Source of the DNA: JANOAR01 sp031411235
Lineage (GTDB): Bacteria; Verrucomicrobiota; Verrucomicrobiia; Verrucomicrobiales; Verrucomicrobiaceae
Length of the DNA stretch: 53,831 nucleotides
NCBI GenBank assembly: GCA_031411235.1
Contig: JANOAR010000192.1
Location: 1-53,831 of the forward strand
Direction: 5' to 3'
Under the pieces are notes generated by a model. The model was given only the letters and a program-made list of their open reading frames with translations. It ran no database searches and was not told the origin of the DNA. The position numbers and the translations under genes were made by a program. This document shows positions 34,301 to 42,131 of this stretch, piece by piece; within the stretch, counting starts at the first letter, position 1, and every line of letters begins with the position of its first letter.

Positions 34301-36412
34301 GCCAGTGCCATCGAACTGGTAATACATCAGTTCAGGCACGTCATAGTTAAAGCCGGCACCCTGGATACTGAAGGTATAGGGGGCCTCGTTGCTGTCGTTG
34401 TTGGCGATGCTCAGCGTCGCGCTCCGCGTGCCTATGGCCCTGGGATTAAACGTGACCTGGAACGTCGTGCTGCCGCCAATGGCGACTGGCGAAGTTGGCA
34501 CAGTGGTCACGCTGAAGTCGCCTGCGTGGGTGCCGCTGAGCACGACCTTGGGCGTGCCGGTGAGGTTCAGCACGGCCGTGCCGGGGTTCCGGATGGTAAA
34601 GGTGCGCACCACGGTGCCGCCAGCGACTCTCGCGCCGCCGAATTGGGTGTGGTCGGTGAGGCTGGGCGTGCCATCCCCATTGGCGATTTCGAGGCTGTTG
34701 CCGCTGACGGCGATCTCTGATCCAAGCACAATGGAGATGGTGAAGGTCTGAACGGCGCTGGTCAGGGCGGTGCCTGGCCCGCCCAGGCTATCGTCATCGG
34801 TGAGCGACACGCTGACGATCGCCGTGCCAACGATGCCCGCTGGTGTGTAAGTCAATGTGCCCGTGCTGCTGTCGATGGCAGGCTGGAGGGTGAAGAGGGC
34901 ATTGTTGTTATTGCTGACGTTGAAGGTGAGGGCCTGGGTCTGGCTGCTATTGCCGTCGTCGATGAGTGTTGCCCAGTTGCTGATGGACTGCGTCGTGGTG
35001 CCATCGGAATGGCTCTGGTTGCCGCCCTTGGTGAAGCTTGGCGCATCGTTCATGGCATCGACCGTCCAGGTGTAGCTGGCGGGTGTGGGGTCGGTGTTAC
35101 CAGCGTTGTCAATGGCGCGAACTTGGAAGGTGTGCGCACCTTCGCTGAGGCCTGAGTCATTGGTCGGGCTGCTGCCTGCGACGAAGCCTCCGCCGTCCAG
35201 GTTCACCTCGAAGCTTGCGATGCCGCTGCCCGTGCCGTCGTCGCCGGTGAAGCTGAACGCAGCACTGCTGCTGTTGCTCGGGTTGGTGGGCTGGCCGGTG
35301 ATGGTGGTGTCTGGGGCGGTGGTGTCGTAGGTGGCGGTGTTGTCGGTGCTGGTGGAGGCACTGCTGAGATTGGGTACCGCATTTTGCGCCGCGTTTGCCG
35401 GAATGCTGGCGATGACGGTGCCGTTGCCGGTCATGCCGCTCACGGCGACGTTGTAGGTCGTCGGCCCGCCGGTGATGAGGGCCGTCGTCGCACCGGCGGT
35501 GCCGCTCAGGGTCACATCGCCGACATCGTCGAAGTCCGTCACTGGCTCGCTGAAGACCACGGTAAAGTTGATCGGGCTGGCGTTGGTCGGGTCAGCCTGG
35601 CCCGCCGCCTGGTTGATCGTCACGGTGGGTGCGTTCTCGGAGGATACTGGGAGGGCGATGTTTCCAGTGAGTTCGACACTGACCGAACGAGTCCCGTTGG
35701 CCGGAATGACGAGATCCCACTGGAACGCACCGGTAAAATCAAAGCTGCTGGCCGGTAGTCCCGAATTGTCAAAGTTGTTGACGACTGTATTTCCCAGCAA
35801 GCCGAACACATCCGTGGTCGAGGCGAACGGCCTCACCAGGAACGCATTGGCGGCTGGATTGAATGCCTTGTACTCCGAGAAACCAGCGGTCGCGTCTTGA
35901 ATGCGGATGTGGCTGTTCGCGGCCAGCAGGGTTGCGCTGTCAGAGCCGGCCGTCCCATTCACGTCGAAGTCCGCGCCATGGAACAGGCTGATCGTAAGCG
36001 GGCTGACCTCGCTCAAGTTCGTGATCGACATCGTCAAGACGAGCTCGCCCGTGCCTGCGGTGGTGCTCGTCAGAGTCAGCGTATTGGTCGCGCTGAACAG
36101 GCCACGGGCATTGACGTCCGTCCAACGGATGGTTCCGGAGCCACCTGCGGCGGACGACGTCGTGGGAACAGGAAAGAAGGACTCTGCGGTGTCTCCCGAT
36201 ACCCGGAACCACCAGCCATCCTCGAATAGATAGTCCCCGGTGCCGACTCCGGTGAAATTCGAGGTTTGCGTGGCGTCATAGTGAGACGCCGCCGGAATCG
36301 TATAGGTGGCTCCTCCCGCTGTGAGCGTGGCGAGTTGGGCGTTGGCCGCCGTGGGGAAAGCAATGGCTGCCACCGCGAACATGCCCACCCAGGTCGAGCG
36401 CAAGCGATGCAT
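31367..36412 (-). CDS. Giant multidomain exoprotein (Ig-like, choice-of-anchor-D, LamG, BACON-like)
   Basis: A 1681-residue cell-surface or secreted protein. After a signal peptide (MFAVAAIAFPTAANAQ) come a DUF-like beta region, Ig-like repeats (VTFSEPVTD-like, GSGIASFEVNLDGGGF), two choice-of-anchor-D repeats (EIAVSGNSLEIANGDGTPSL and EIAVSGNSTDITNGDSAPGL), a LamG-type domain between them, a BACON-like repeat, a putative Ig (GLPDGLTLNAAGIITGVPTQ) and a C-terminal domain beginning GTFHGFVERS. The frame stays open upstream to 36655, but that part covers a REP-like palindrome, so the ATG at 36412 is preferred. It is probably an adhesin or matrix protein. Confidence 0.75.
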   Translation of the reverse strand: MHRLRSTWVGMFAVAAIAFPTAANAQLATLTAGGATYTIPAASHYDATQTSNFTGVGTGDYLFEDGWWFRVSGDTAESFFPVPTTSSAAGGSGTIRWTDVNARGLFSATNTLTLTSTTAGTGELVLTMSITNLSEVSPLTISLFHGADFDVNGTAGSDSATLLAANSHIRIQDATAGFSEYKAFNPAANAFLVRPFASTTDVFGLLGNTVVNNFDNSGLPASSFDFTGAFQWDLVIPANGTRSVSVELTGNIALPVSSENAPTVTINQAAGQADPTNASPINFTVVFSEPVTDFDDVGDVTLSGTAGATTALITGGPTTYNVAVSGMTGNGTVIASIPANAAQNAVPNLSSASTSTDNTATYDTTAPDTTITGQPTNPSNSSSAAFSFTGDDGTGSGIASFEVNLDGGGFVAGSSPTNDSGLSEGAHTFQVRAIDNAGNTDPTPASYTWTVDAMNDAPSFTKGGNQSHSDGTTTQSISNWATLIDDGNSSQTQALTFNVSNNNNALFTLQPAIDSSTGTLTYTPAGIVGTAIVSVSLTDDDSLGGPGTALTSAVQTFTISIVLGSEIAVSGNSLEIANGDGTPSLTDHTQFGGARVAGGTVVRTFTIRNPGTAVLNLTGTPKVVLSGTHAGDFSVTTVPTSPVAIGGSTTFQVTFNPRAIGTRSATLSIANNDSNEAPYTFSIQGAGFNYDVPELMYYQFDGTGTTVPNHASAPVGTNPATIQGGLTQGGTGEFGGGLIGSGSSSTSDYLNTGWATNLSGSWTISLYLNNIQPSSTLFYFFGDLNSNSFRCFTNGVAGPNNLILRGTGITDVLVNGAATASPNVTTFVYDAEANQIRAYLNGVLVNTVAQSSPVITGRGPFKVNGYSSNVGNPAGGVIDEFRLYNRALSDNEISDTWNVDLYKVPEIAVSGNSTDITNGDSAPGLDDHTDFGSKATAAGTVTRTFTIANSGTAELTLSGTPKVVIDGPHAADFTVTLEPDSPVAAEGTTTFTLTFNPSADGLRTATVSIDNDDATENPFNFSIQGAGTSPAILPGVVLGGPPKLNPTTGLMEHIVRVTNNTEKATDGVRLAITNLIRPYKLYNSTHPTLPIIEVCQTIPAGASIDIKVAIYSPTRKLGSWVPTYTITSMGVTTISPETLTLPSAGASYDITVTSTGVWSVSESIPWATVSTTDGAMEGIVTVTLLPNATKLARSGIIKIGCEEHSITQSGVIKPVLGPLVGPFPAIISGPFSLVIPTANLPVSRYIATGLPDGLTLNAAGIITGVPTQVGVRNVTVTASNAAGTSLPLSFVINVAALPAGVVGTFHGFVERSTSVFTSPNPNIGARFEMLTSSNGTVTGKIIEGATSKPFAGKLVADVSDPDHPVLNTVVTGTALTLELDFDATTNAATGFLHDTGTAKETKIDSWRNVWHVASPGNPANLATVFKAQHNFALANLISAGPQGYSYGSFTVNENTGALTLAGKLADGSILTGTTFIGQNGDVLIYKSLYANRGSLLGFLIVQANTAPVADNNIIGFIDWFKPAALSSADTVYNAGFGPLLLDTAGGTYTPPSAGQRIMGLPLATSPALNASLDFTDGGLSPNFSQLLRISSPAVVAFGSPYNNSVKLVITAPTGQFSGSFTLPGSPARLAPFYGQVVKTSIGTFGFGHFLLPQIPSGMQTLNTSPKLSGAVELLPYPTIMP

Positions 36413-36462
36413 TGAGGTGAGCAGGGGTGCCCTCTGCCGCTCCAAACCACGGCTGTCGGTGC

Positions 36463-36490
36463 GTAGAGTCGCAAGATTTTGCGTCTCTAC
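36463..36490. repeat. 28-bp REP-like palindrome in the exoprotein leader
   Basis: GTAGAGTCGCAAG followed by a short centre and TTGCGTCTCTAC forms an 11-of-12-paired palindrome. Similar GTAGAGACGCRA-type palindromes are common intergenic repeats in several phyla. It lies 50 bp upstream of the chosen start of the exoprotein and, if the longer frame were used, would be translated. Confidence 0.65.
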
Positions 36491-36655
36491 AGAGTCAAGC
36501 CAACGCCTCATCACACCGGCCAGCCAGCAGGCGGCCTGAGCGCGGGCACAGGTCAGCAAGACGAGGGCTAGTGTCAGCAAAAATGTCAGTTCATAAATCA
36601 TACTCATATTAAAGGGGGCAGGGATGAGGCGGCTATATACGGGCCATCGAAACAC

Positions 36656-37106
36656 GCAGGTTTCAGGCCATTTTTAAAGTGGAGGCGAGTTTGGGGGAGC
36701 GGCAAACCCTCCTATGGCATTTATAGAAAGGGCACGGAGTGTCTCACGAAAAACCCGTTCGGCAACTGTTGCCTCAGCTCAATAGAGTCACAAAAGAGTA
36801 CGGGCGTGGCCACCTGGGGGCGCTGGGTATAGGCGACGCGCTCAAAAACACCCAAGAGACAGGGGTTGGCCGATTTGCTACTGCGCGCGAACGGGGAAAA
36901 ACCCCTGCCCGTCTTTTTTTAATCGCAGTCTCAGGCCGATTTTTTCTCGACAGCCGAGCGTGAAATGGGTTTAAACGTGATAATCCACGCCTCTAACTCT
37001 GCGTGAACTCCTAAGTGATGACTCCCCACTTCTCGACTCTACGCCTGCATCGCCAAGCCATCCGCCCTGCAAGGGCCATGGCGCACAACCCTCTCTGGCC
37101 CAGCCC
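36656..37106. other. 450-bp non-coding region, candidate structured leader or small RNA
   Basis: No convincing gene is present in either strand. It contains a GGCAA-CTG-TTGCC hairpin (36761-36773), and further down a terminator-like structure followed by seven T. One weakly coding-looking frame (36739-36963) runs straight through that terminator and was not accepted. No known riboswitch consensus could be confirmed by eye, although a GCGGCAAACC patch near 36697 slightly resembles part of a c-di-GMP-I core. Confidence 0.4.
36891..36920 (+). terminator. Rho-independent terminator, attenuator-like
   Basis: ACGGGG and CCCC/CCCGT pair around an A-rich loop and are followed by CTTTTTTT on the plus strand. 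An upstream CAGGGGTT (36860-36867) is complementary to AACCCCTG (36900-36907), which would compete with the terminator stem. No plus-strand gene ends just before it, so it may end a small RNA. Confidence 0.5.
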
Positions 37107-37381
37107 GACGTGCTCATCCTTGCCTCGCGACCGTCGTTTGAGTGCTCCGACGTGCTCATCCTTGCCTCGCGACCGTCGTTTGAGTGCTCCGACGTGCTCA
37201 TCCTTGCCTCGCGACCGTCGTTTGAGTGCTCCGACGTGCTCGTCCTTGCCTCGCGACCGTCGTTTGGGTGCTCCGACGTGCTCATCCTTGCCTCGCGACC
37301 GTCGTTTGAGTGCTCCGACGTGCTCGTCCTTGCCTCGCGACCGTCGTTTGGGTGCTCCGACGTGCTCGTCCTTGCCTCGCA
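37107..37381. repeat. 42-bp tandem repeat, six full copies plus a partial
   Basis: Copies begin at 37107, 37149, 37191, 37233, 37275 and 37317, with a truncated copy at 37359. Units start GACGTGCTCATCCTTGCC and contain TCGCGACCGTCG. Variation is limited to A/G at two or three positions. Since 42 is a multiple of three, several frames stay open on both strands, including the one leading into the next gene, but no frame is convincing as protein. Confidence 0.9.
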
Positions 37382-37409
37382 GCCCCGTTTTTTTTGGACC
37401 TTCAGCCCC

Positions 37410-38531
37410 ATGAAACCGCTTACCTGGGACTCTGGCTATCATTTTGGCGACCCGAACCTGTACTGGGGCGACCCCTCCTACGTTCTCGAACCCGGCGATC
37501 CTGGCTATGTGCCGCCCGCCGTGCCCCCTTCCCCCGCAACCCCCAAGAAACGCACCATGACCAACAACCCGATCCCTGCCGCCGAGCGCTCCATACTCGC
37601 CCTCGCCGAAGACTGCGCCGACGGCGCGGCCACCCTCCAAGACACCGTGGGCCTAAAACAAACCCGCGAGGCCGACCTGCGCGCACTCATCGCGGCGCTG
37701 AAAGGCAACACCACGGCGACGCCGCCCACCCCCGGCTTCCTCTACACCTACAAGCAGCGGGCCATGGAACAGGAAACTGCGGTCTCCGCCCGCCGGGTGA
37801 AGGACGAGGAAGCGAAAGACTACCTCACGGCGGCGCGCAATGCCCTGGTGCCCATCCTGGGCCGCGACCCCTCCACCGAATGGGAGCAGGCGGGGTTCAG
37901 CAGCCCCCCGGCCAGCTCCAACGCTGTGCCCGGCACCCAGGACGGGCGCTTGGCCTGCCTGGCCGCGCTGGCCGTGTACCTGGCGCAGCACCCCACGTAT
38001 GAAATCCCGGCGGGTGGCCCACGCGCGGCCTTGACGGCAGCCCTCACCCAAGCCCTGCACACGCAACTCAGCGCCGCCCGCCAGGCCGCGAACGACGCGG
38101 GCACGGTGCAGCAGACGGCGTTGATGACCAAAGAAGCGGCCTTCCAGACCCTGCGCCGCCGCTTGATCGCGCTGGTGGATGAGCTGCAACTGCTGCTGGC
38201 TGACGATGACCCGCGCTGGGAAACCTTTGGCCTCAATGTGCCCGCCAACCCCCGCGCACCCGACGCCGCGACGAACCTGACACTGACCCCCGCCGGCCCA
38301 GGCCGCGTGCTGGCGGAGTGGGACCGGGGCACCCGCAGCACCAACGACCGCGTGCTCATCCAAGTGGTGGGGGTGGACACGGACTACCACGAGTATGCCA
38401 AGAGCGGCGGCGACTCCCAGGAAGTCATCAAGGCGCAAACCCCAGGCGCGACGCTGAAGGTGAAGATCGTCGCGCTGAACGGCAGCCTGGAAGCCGACTC
38501 TGGCCCCGAGGCGCAGCTCGTGGTGGTGTGA
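37410..38531 (+). CDS. Hypothetical protein with C-terminal fibronectin-III-like segment
   Basis: A 373-residue protein of unknown function. The N-terminus is rich in Gly, Trp, Tyr and Pro (WDSGYHFGDPNLYWGDP, then EPGDPGYVPP). A helical middle follows from about 50 to 290, with no signal peptide. The last about 90 residues resemble a fibronectin type III or Ig-like module (AATNLTLTPAGPGRVLAEWDRG, then VKIVALNGSLEADSGPEA). The same frame stays open upstream through the 42-bp tandem repeat. The ATG at 37410 was chosen as the first outside it. No partner is suggested by the neighbours. Confidence 0.65.
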   Translation: MKPLTWDSGYHFGDPNLYWGDPSYVLEPGDPGYVPPAVPPSPATPKKRTMTNNPIPAAERSILALAEDCADGAATLQDTVGLKQTREADLRALIAALKGNTTATPPTPGFLYTYKQRAMEQETAVSARRVKDEEAKDYLTAARNALVPILGRDPSTEWEQAGFSSPPASSNAVPGTQDGRLACLAALAVYLAQHPTYEIPAGGPRAALTAALTQALHTQLSAARQAANDAGTVQQTALMTKEAAFQTLRRRLIALVDELQLLLADDDPRWETFGLNVPANPRAPDAATNLTLTPAGPGRVLAEWDRGTRSTNDRVLIQVVGVDTDYHEYAKSGGDSQEVIKAQTPGATLKVKIVALNGSLEADSGPEAQLVVV

Positions 38532-38538
38532 ACCGGGG

Positions 38539-38579
38539 GCGGGCGGCCTTCGGGTTGATTCTCTCGACAAGCCGCCCGC
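38539..38579. terminator. Hairpin after the hypothetical gene
   Basis: GCGGGCGGC (38539-38547) and GCCGCCCGC (38571-38579) form a perfect 9-bp stem with a 23-nt loop just after the stop at 38531. There is no T-run, so a Rho-independent terminator is uncertain. Confidence 0.35.
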
Positions 38580-38598
38580 ACTTGGCTAAAGCAGGGGC

Positions 38599-39237
38599 AT
38601 GTCCGCCACTCGTTTCGGTAAGCTCCACCTCGTCAAGCATCCCATCGCCCAGGTTTGCCTGGCGCAGCTACGCCACGTCGGCACGGATGCGGAGGGCTTT
38701 CGCCGCGCGATGCAGCGGCTGGGGGGCATCCTCTTTATCGAAGCCAGTGCGGGGCTGGGCACCAAACGCACCGAGGTGCAGACGCCGCTGGCCATGGCCC
38801 CGGCGCTAGCGCTGGCCAAGCCGGTGGTGCTGGTGCCCATCCTGCGGGCAGGCCTGGGCATCATCGACGGGGTGCTCGACCTCGCGCCTGGGGCCATCGT
38901 CGCCCACCTCGGCATCTGCCGCGACGAGGCCACCGCCAAGCCGCAGCGGTACTACTCGAAGCTGCCCGCCGTGGTGGCCGATGCGGATGTTTTCCTGCTC
39001 GATCCCATGCTGGCCACGGGTGGCAGCGCCATCGAGGCGGTGAACCAGCTCAAAGAAGTCGGTGCCACGAGCATTCGCCTCGTCTGCGTCGTCGCCTGCC
39101 CCGAAGGCATCGCCGCCTTTCACAGCGCCCACCCCGACGTGCCGCTGTGGGTCGCCGCCATCGACCAAGGCCTGAACGAAAACGCCTACATCGTCCCCGG
39201 CCTAGGCGATGCAGGGGATCGGTACTTTGGGACGTGA
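38599..39237 (+). CDS. upp: Uracil phosphoribosyltransferase
   Basis: A 212-residue salvage enzyme converting uracil and PRPP to UMP. It shows RRAMQRLGGILFIEAS, the VLVPILRAGLGIIDGV strand, the PRPP-binding VFLLDPMLATGGSAIEAV and the C-terminal uracil-binding IDQGLNENAYIVPGLGDAGD, ending at the usual FGT. Length is normal (about 210). An AGGGG patch precedes the ATG, a weak Shine-Dalgarno at most. Its 3' end runs straight into a heptanucleotide repeat tract. Confidence 0.96.
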   Translation: MSATRFGKLHLVKHPIAQVCLAQLRHVGTDAEGFRRAMQRLGGILFIEASAGLGTKRTEVQTPLAMAPALALAKPVVLVPILRAGLGIIDGVLDLAPGAIVAHLGICRDEATAKPQRYYSKLPAVVADADVFLLDPMLATGGSAIEAVNQLKEVGATSIRLVCVVACPEGIAAFHSAHPDVPLWVAAIDQGLNENAYIVPGLGDAGDRYFGT

Positions 39238-39240
39238 ACG

Positions 39241-39502
39241 AAGTGGGAGGTGGGAAGTGGGAAGTGGGAAGTGGAGTGATGTCTGAATCTAGAGGCTGAC
39301 TTCCTTCCCACCCCCCACTTCCCACCTCCCACCTCCCACTTCCCACTTCCCACTTCCGACTTCCGACTTCCCACTTCCCACTTCCCACTCCACCACTTCC
39401 CACTCCACCACTTCCGACTTCCGACTTCCGACTTCCGACTTCCCACTTCCCACTTCCCACTTCCCACTTCCCACTCCACCACTTCCCACTCCACCACTTC
39501 CC
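39241..39502 (+). repeat. Heptanucleotide (CTTCCCA/CTTCCGA) repeat tract with inverted purine arm
   Basis: About 262 bp of purine-rich GTGGGAAG units (39241-39276) followed, after a short spacer, by about 200 bp of 7-bp units CTTCCCA or CTTCCGA, with 13-bp variants containing CTCCACCA. The pyrimidine arm ends exactly at the ATG of the phosphoesterase gene. The two arms can pair. Unit number is likely to vary between strains by slippage. Confidence 0.9.
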
Positions 39503-40405
39503 ATGCCCTTCACTCTCTCTCGCCGTCATTTCCTCACCAGCGCTGTCGCGGCTGGTGCCAGCAGCTTTTGCCGAGCGGAGGACAGCACCCCCAGCGAGCA
39601 AGTCTGGGCGCTCTTCTCCGACTCCCACATCGCGGCGGACAAGGCGACCCTCGCGCGGGGTGTCAACGTGACCGAACATTTGCAGCAGGCGATTCGCGAG
39701 GTGCTGGCGATGAAGGCCAAGCCCTGCGGCCTGATGCTGAATGGCGACTGCGCTCTGGGCGATGGGCAGCCGGGCGACTACGCCACGCTGGTGGAACTGA
39801 TGCAGCCGCTGCAAGACGCGCGGGTGCCGCTGCACATCACGATGGGCAATCACGATGACCGCCTCAATTTCTGGGAAACCTGCCGCCCACTCGATGAAAA
39901 CGACAAGCTCATCGACCACAAACACCTCGCCGTGATGCCCGGCCCCCTGGTCAACTGGGTGCTGCTCGACTCGCTCGACAAGGTCAACGCCACGCCCGGC
40001 CTTATCGGGGAAGCCCAGCTCGGCTGGCTGGATCGGACGCTGCGCGAACTGCCCGACAAGCCCACGCTGCTGCTCTGCCACCACAACCTGCAAGGCGTGG
40101 TCGCCGATGGTAAAAAACACACGGGCATCACCGATACCGAAGCGTTGCTCACCGTCATCCGCAGCCACGCCAAGGTGAAGGCCTTCATCTACGGCCACAC
40201 GCATAACTGGAGCGTGAAGACCGAAGCGAGTGGCCTGCATTTGGTCAATCTGCCGCCCATCGCCTACTGCTTCGACAAGACCCGCCCCAGCGGCTGGGTG
40301 ACCGCGCGTGTCACAGCGACGAGCCTGGACTTGGAACTGCACAGCCTGGATCCCGCCCACCCGGAGCATGGCCAGAAGCACATGCTGGCGTTTGCTGGGG
40401 CTTAA
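39503..40405 (+). CDS. Tat-exported calcineurin-like metallophosphoesterase
   Basis: A 300-residue exported phosphoesterase. The twin-arginine signal SRRHFLTSAVAAGASS is at residues 6-21. The five metallophosphoesterase motifs follow: SDSHIA (residues 39-44), MLNGDCAL, GNHDDR, LCHHNLQ and YGHTHN. The order and size resemble CpdA-like cyclic-nucleotide phosphodiesterases, but the substrate is unknown. The start lies immediately after a variable heptanucleotide tract, with no Shine-Dalgarno sequence, so expression could depend on tract length. Confidence 0.88.
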   Translation: MPFTLSRRHFLTSAVAAGASSFCRAEDSTPSEQVWALFSDSHIAADKATLARGVNVTEHLQQAIREVLAMKAKPCGLMLNGDCALGDGQPGDYATLVELMQPLQDARVPLHITMGNHDDRLNFWETCRPLDENDKLIDHKHLAVMPGPLVNWVLLDSLDKVNATPGLIGEAQLGWLDRTLRELPDKPTLLLCHHNLQGVVADGKKHTGITDTEALLTVIRSHAKVKAFIYGHTHNWSVKTEASGLHLVNLPPIAYCFDKTRPSGWVTARVTATSLDLELHSLDPAHPEHGQKHMLAFAGA

Positions 40406-40482
40406 ACCCTGAACGCGGCAAGAACGGGCGAAGACAATGGCGTTTGCTCGCATGGCCTGATGGGGACCAACGATGTGCCCAC

Positions 40483-41523
40483 TTACTCGTGGGTCAGGAT
40501 CACTTTCAAAGCACGCTCCCGCGCGGCATTGCTGAAGGTGTCATAGGCACTGATCGCCTCACTGAGCGGGAAGCGATGGGTGATGAGCTGCTTGGGCAGC
40601 AGCTTGCCAGAGATGATGGTCTTGAGCAGCAGCGGCGTGGTCACGGCATCCACCAAGCGCGTGGTGAGGGTGATGTTCTGCGACCACAGCGTCTCCAGGT
40701 GCAAGGGCGCACTCTGCCCATGCACGCCCACATTGGCGATGTGTCCGCCGGGGGCGATGATGCCCTGGCAAATCTCGAAGGTGTCTGGCAGTCCGACGGC
40801 TTCGATGGCCACATCCGCACCCCGGCCCAAGGTCATGGACATGACGCGGGCGACGGCTTCGCCGTCCTTGCTGTTGATCAGTTGCGTGGCTCCCAACTTC
40901 TTCGCCACATCCAGGCGATGGTCATCAATATCAATCATGATGATGTCCGCAGGGGCATAGAACTTCGCCGTCAATAGGCACGCCAGACCGATGGGCCCTG
41001 CACCGATGATGGCGACGATGTCACCAGGTTTGACGCAGCCATTGAGCACGCCGCATTCATAGCCAGTGGGGAGGATGTCGCTGAGCATGACCATCGCCTC
41101 TTCGTCCGCTGCCTCAGGAATGAAATGCAAGCTCGTGTCCGCCCAGGGAATACGGACGAACTCGGCCTGCGTGCCATCAATGGTGTTGCCCAGAATCCAG
41201 CCGCCCTGGGCGCAATGCGAGCACATGCCGCGCCGGCAGTACTCACACTTCCCGCACGAGGTGATGCAGGAGATGACCACGCGATCGCCCTTGTGAAAGC
41301 GGGTGACGCCAGTGCCGACTTCCTCAATCACACCGATGCCCTCATGCCCAAGCGTGCGGCCATAGCCCACCGTCGGCACATCCCCTTTGAGGATGTGCAA
41401 ATCGGTGCCGCAAATGGTGGTCTTGGTGATTCTCACCAGGGCATCGCTGGCCTCTCGCAAGGAGGGCTTGGGAATGTCCTTCAGTTCCTTCTTGCCTGGG
41501 CCTTGATAAACGAGGGCTTTCAT
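40483..41523 (-). CDS. Zinc-dependent medium-chain alcohol dehydrogenase
   Basis: A 346-residue medium-chain dehydrogenase. Catalytic-zinc residues C38 (TICGTDLH) and H60 (GHEGIG) and structural-zinc cysteines C90, C93, C96 and C104 are present. The Rossmann segment AIIGAGPIGLACLLTA binds NAD(P). The cofactor-side Asp in IIMIDIDDHR favours NAD+. The gene starts 20 bp after dps on the same strand, suggesting a stress-associated operon. The substrate is unknown, and annotations of this type often overreach. Confidence 0.88.
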   Translation of the reverse strand: MKALVYQGPGKKELKDIPKPSLREASDALVRITKTTICGTDLHILKGDVPTVGYGRTLGHEGIGVIEEVGTGVTRFHKGDRVVISCITSCGKCEYCRRGMCSHCAQGGWILGNTIDGTQAEFVRIPWADTSLHFIPEAADEEAMVMLSDILPTGYECGVLNGCVKPGDIVAIIGAGPIGLACLLTAKFYAPADIIMIDIDDHRLDVAKKLGATQLINSKDGEAVARVMSMTLGRGADVAIEAVGLPDTFEICQGIIAPGGHIANVGVHGQSAPLHLETLWSQNITLTTRLVDAVTTPLLLKTIISGKLLPKQLITHRFPLSEAISAYDTFSNAARERALKVILTHE

Positions 41524-41543
41524 AGGTGTGTCGCAGCCTGGGG

Positions 41544-42038
41544 TTAATGCTCCGCCTGCTCGTGCGCCTCGACGAACCAGAGATTGATGTCGGCCCCACG
41601 GGATACCTGGGTGAAAATGTCTGCCGTGTCCGCGTCCTTGAGCTTAGTGGCGAGGTCAATGGCCTTGCGCATCAGCTCACCGTAGAAGGCGATGGCGTGG
41701 GCCAGTTCGGCGATGTGTTTGCTGCTGCTGGTGATGTCCAGAGGGTATTCTGGCAGGCTGGATTTCTTCGCCGCCACGCGGATGGTGCCCTGCGCAATGC
41801 CACCGAGTTGGACGATGCGTTCAGCGATGACATCCACATAGACGCCTGTGTCGGTGAAGACTTTGTCGAACAGCTCATGCAGCGCGATGAAATTATGCCC
41901 CTTCACATTCCAATGCGCCTGCTTGGCCTGCATCATCAGGTCGATGGAATCGGCGAGCCGTTCTTGTAGCAAGGCTGCGATTTCGATCCTTACTTTTTCC
42001 GGCAGACTGTTCCGCGTGTGCGTGAGCTTTGTTTTCAT
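41544..42038 (-). CDS. dps: Dps-family DNA-protection ferritin-like protein
   Basis: A 164-residue dodecameric ferritin-like protein that binds DNA and oxidises iron with peroxide. The ferroxidase signature KQAHWNVKGHNFIALHELFD followed by DVIAER is complete. The N-terminal tail is Lys/Arg-containing (KTKLTHTRNSLPEKVR), as in DNA-binding Dps. The downstream gene is an alcohol dehydrogenase 20 bp away. Confidence 0.95.
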   Translation of the reverse strand: MKTKLTHTRNSLPEKVRIEIAALLQERLADSIDLMMQAKQAHWNVKGHNFIALHELFDKVFTDTGVYVDVIAERIVQLGGIAQGTIRVAAKKSSLPEYPLDITSSSKHIAELAHAIAFYGELMRKAIDLATKLKDADTADIFTQVSRGADINLWFVEAHEQAEH

Positions 42039-42131
42039 GGCTCAAGCGATAGCCGCTGAAGCCAAGCCCATGCTATGGGGTGTTCACCCCGGACTCAGGC
42101 TCTTGCTCAATCACGGGGAGCGATCCCTACT

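Noticed and set aside
36413..36655. N-terminal extension of the giant exoprotein with a possible earlier signal peptide
   Set aside because: It reads through a REP-like palindrome, and a good signal peptide begins at 36412.
36690..36745. GCGGCAAACC...GAAAGGGCAC as a possible c-di-GMP-I riboswitch
   Set aside because: The GACGCAAAGC half of the core is missing and the stems do not fit the consensus.
36739..36963. 74-codon plus-strand frame
   Set aside because: It runs through a strong terminator-like structure and lacks a ribosome-binding site or recognisable features.
37107..37381. CRISPR array
   Set aside because: Repeats are directly tandem with no unique spacers and no cas genes are nearby.
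37110..37409. Extension of the hypothetical gene through the 42-bp repeat
   Set aside because: The frame is open on both strands only because the repeat is a multiple of three. The first codon outside the repeat gives a better N-terminus.
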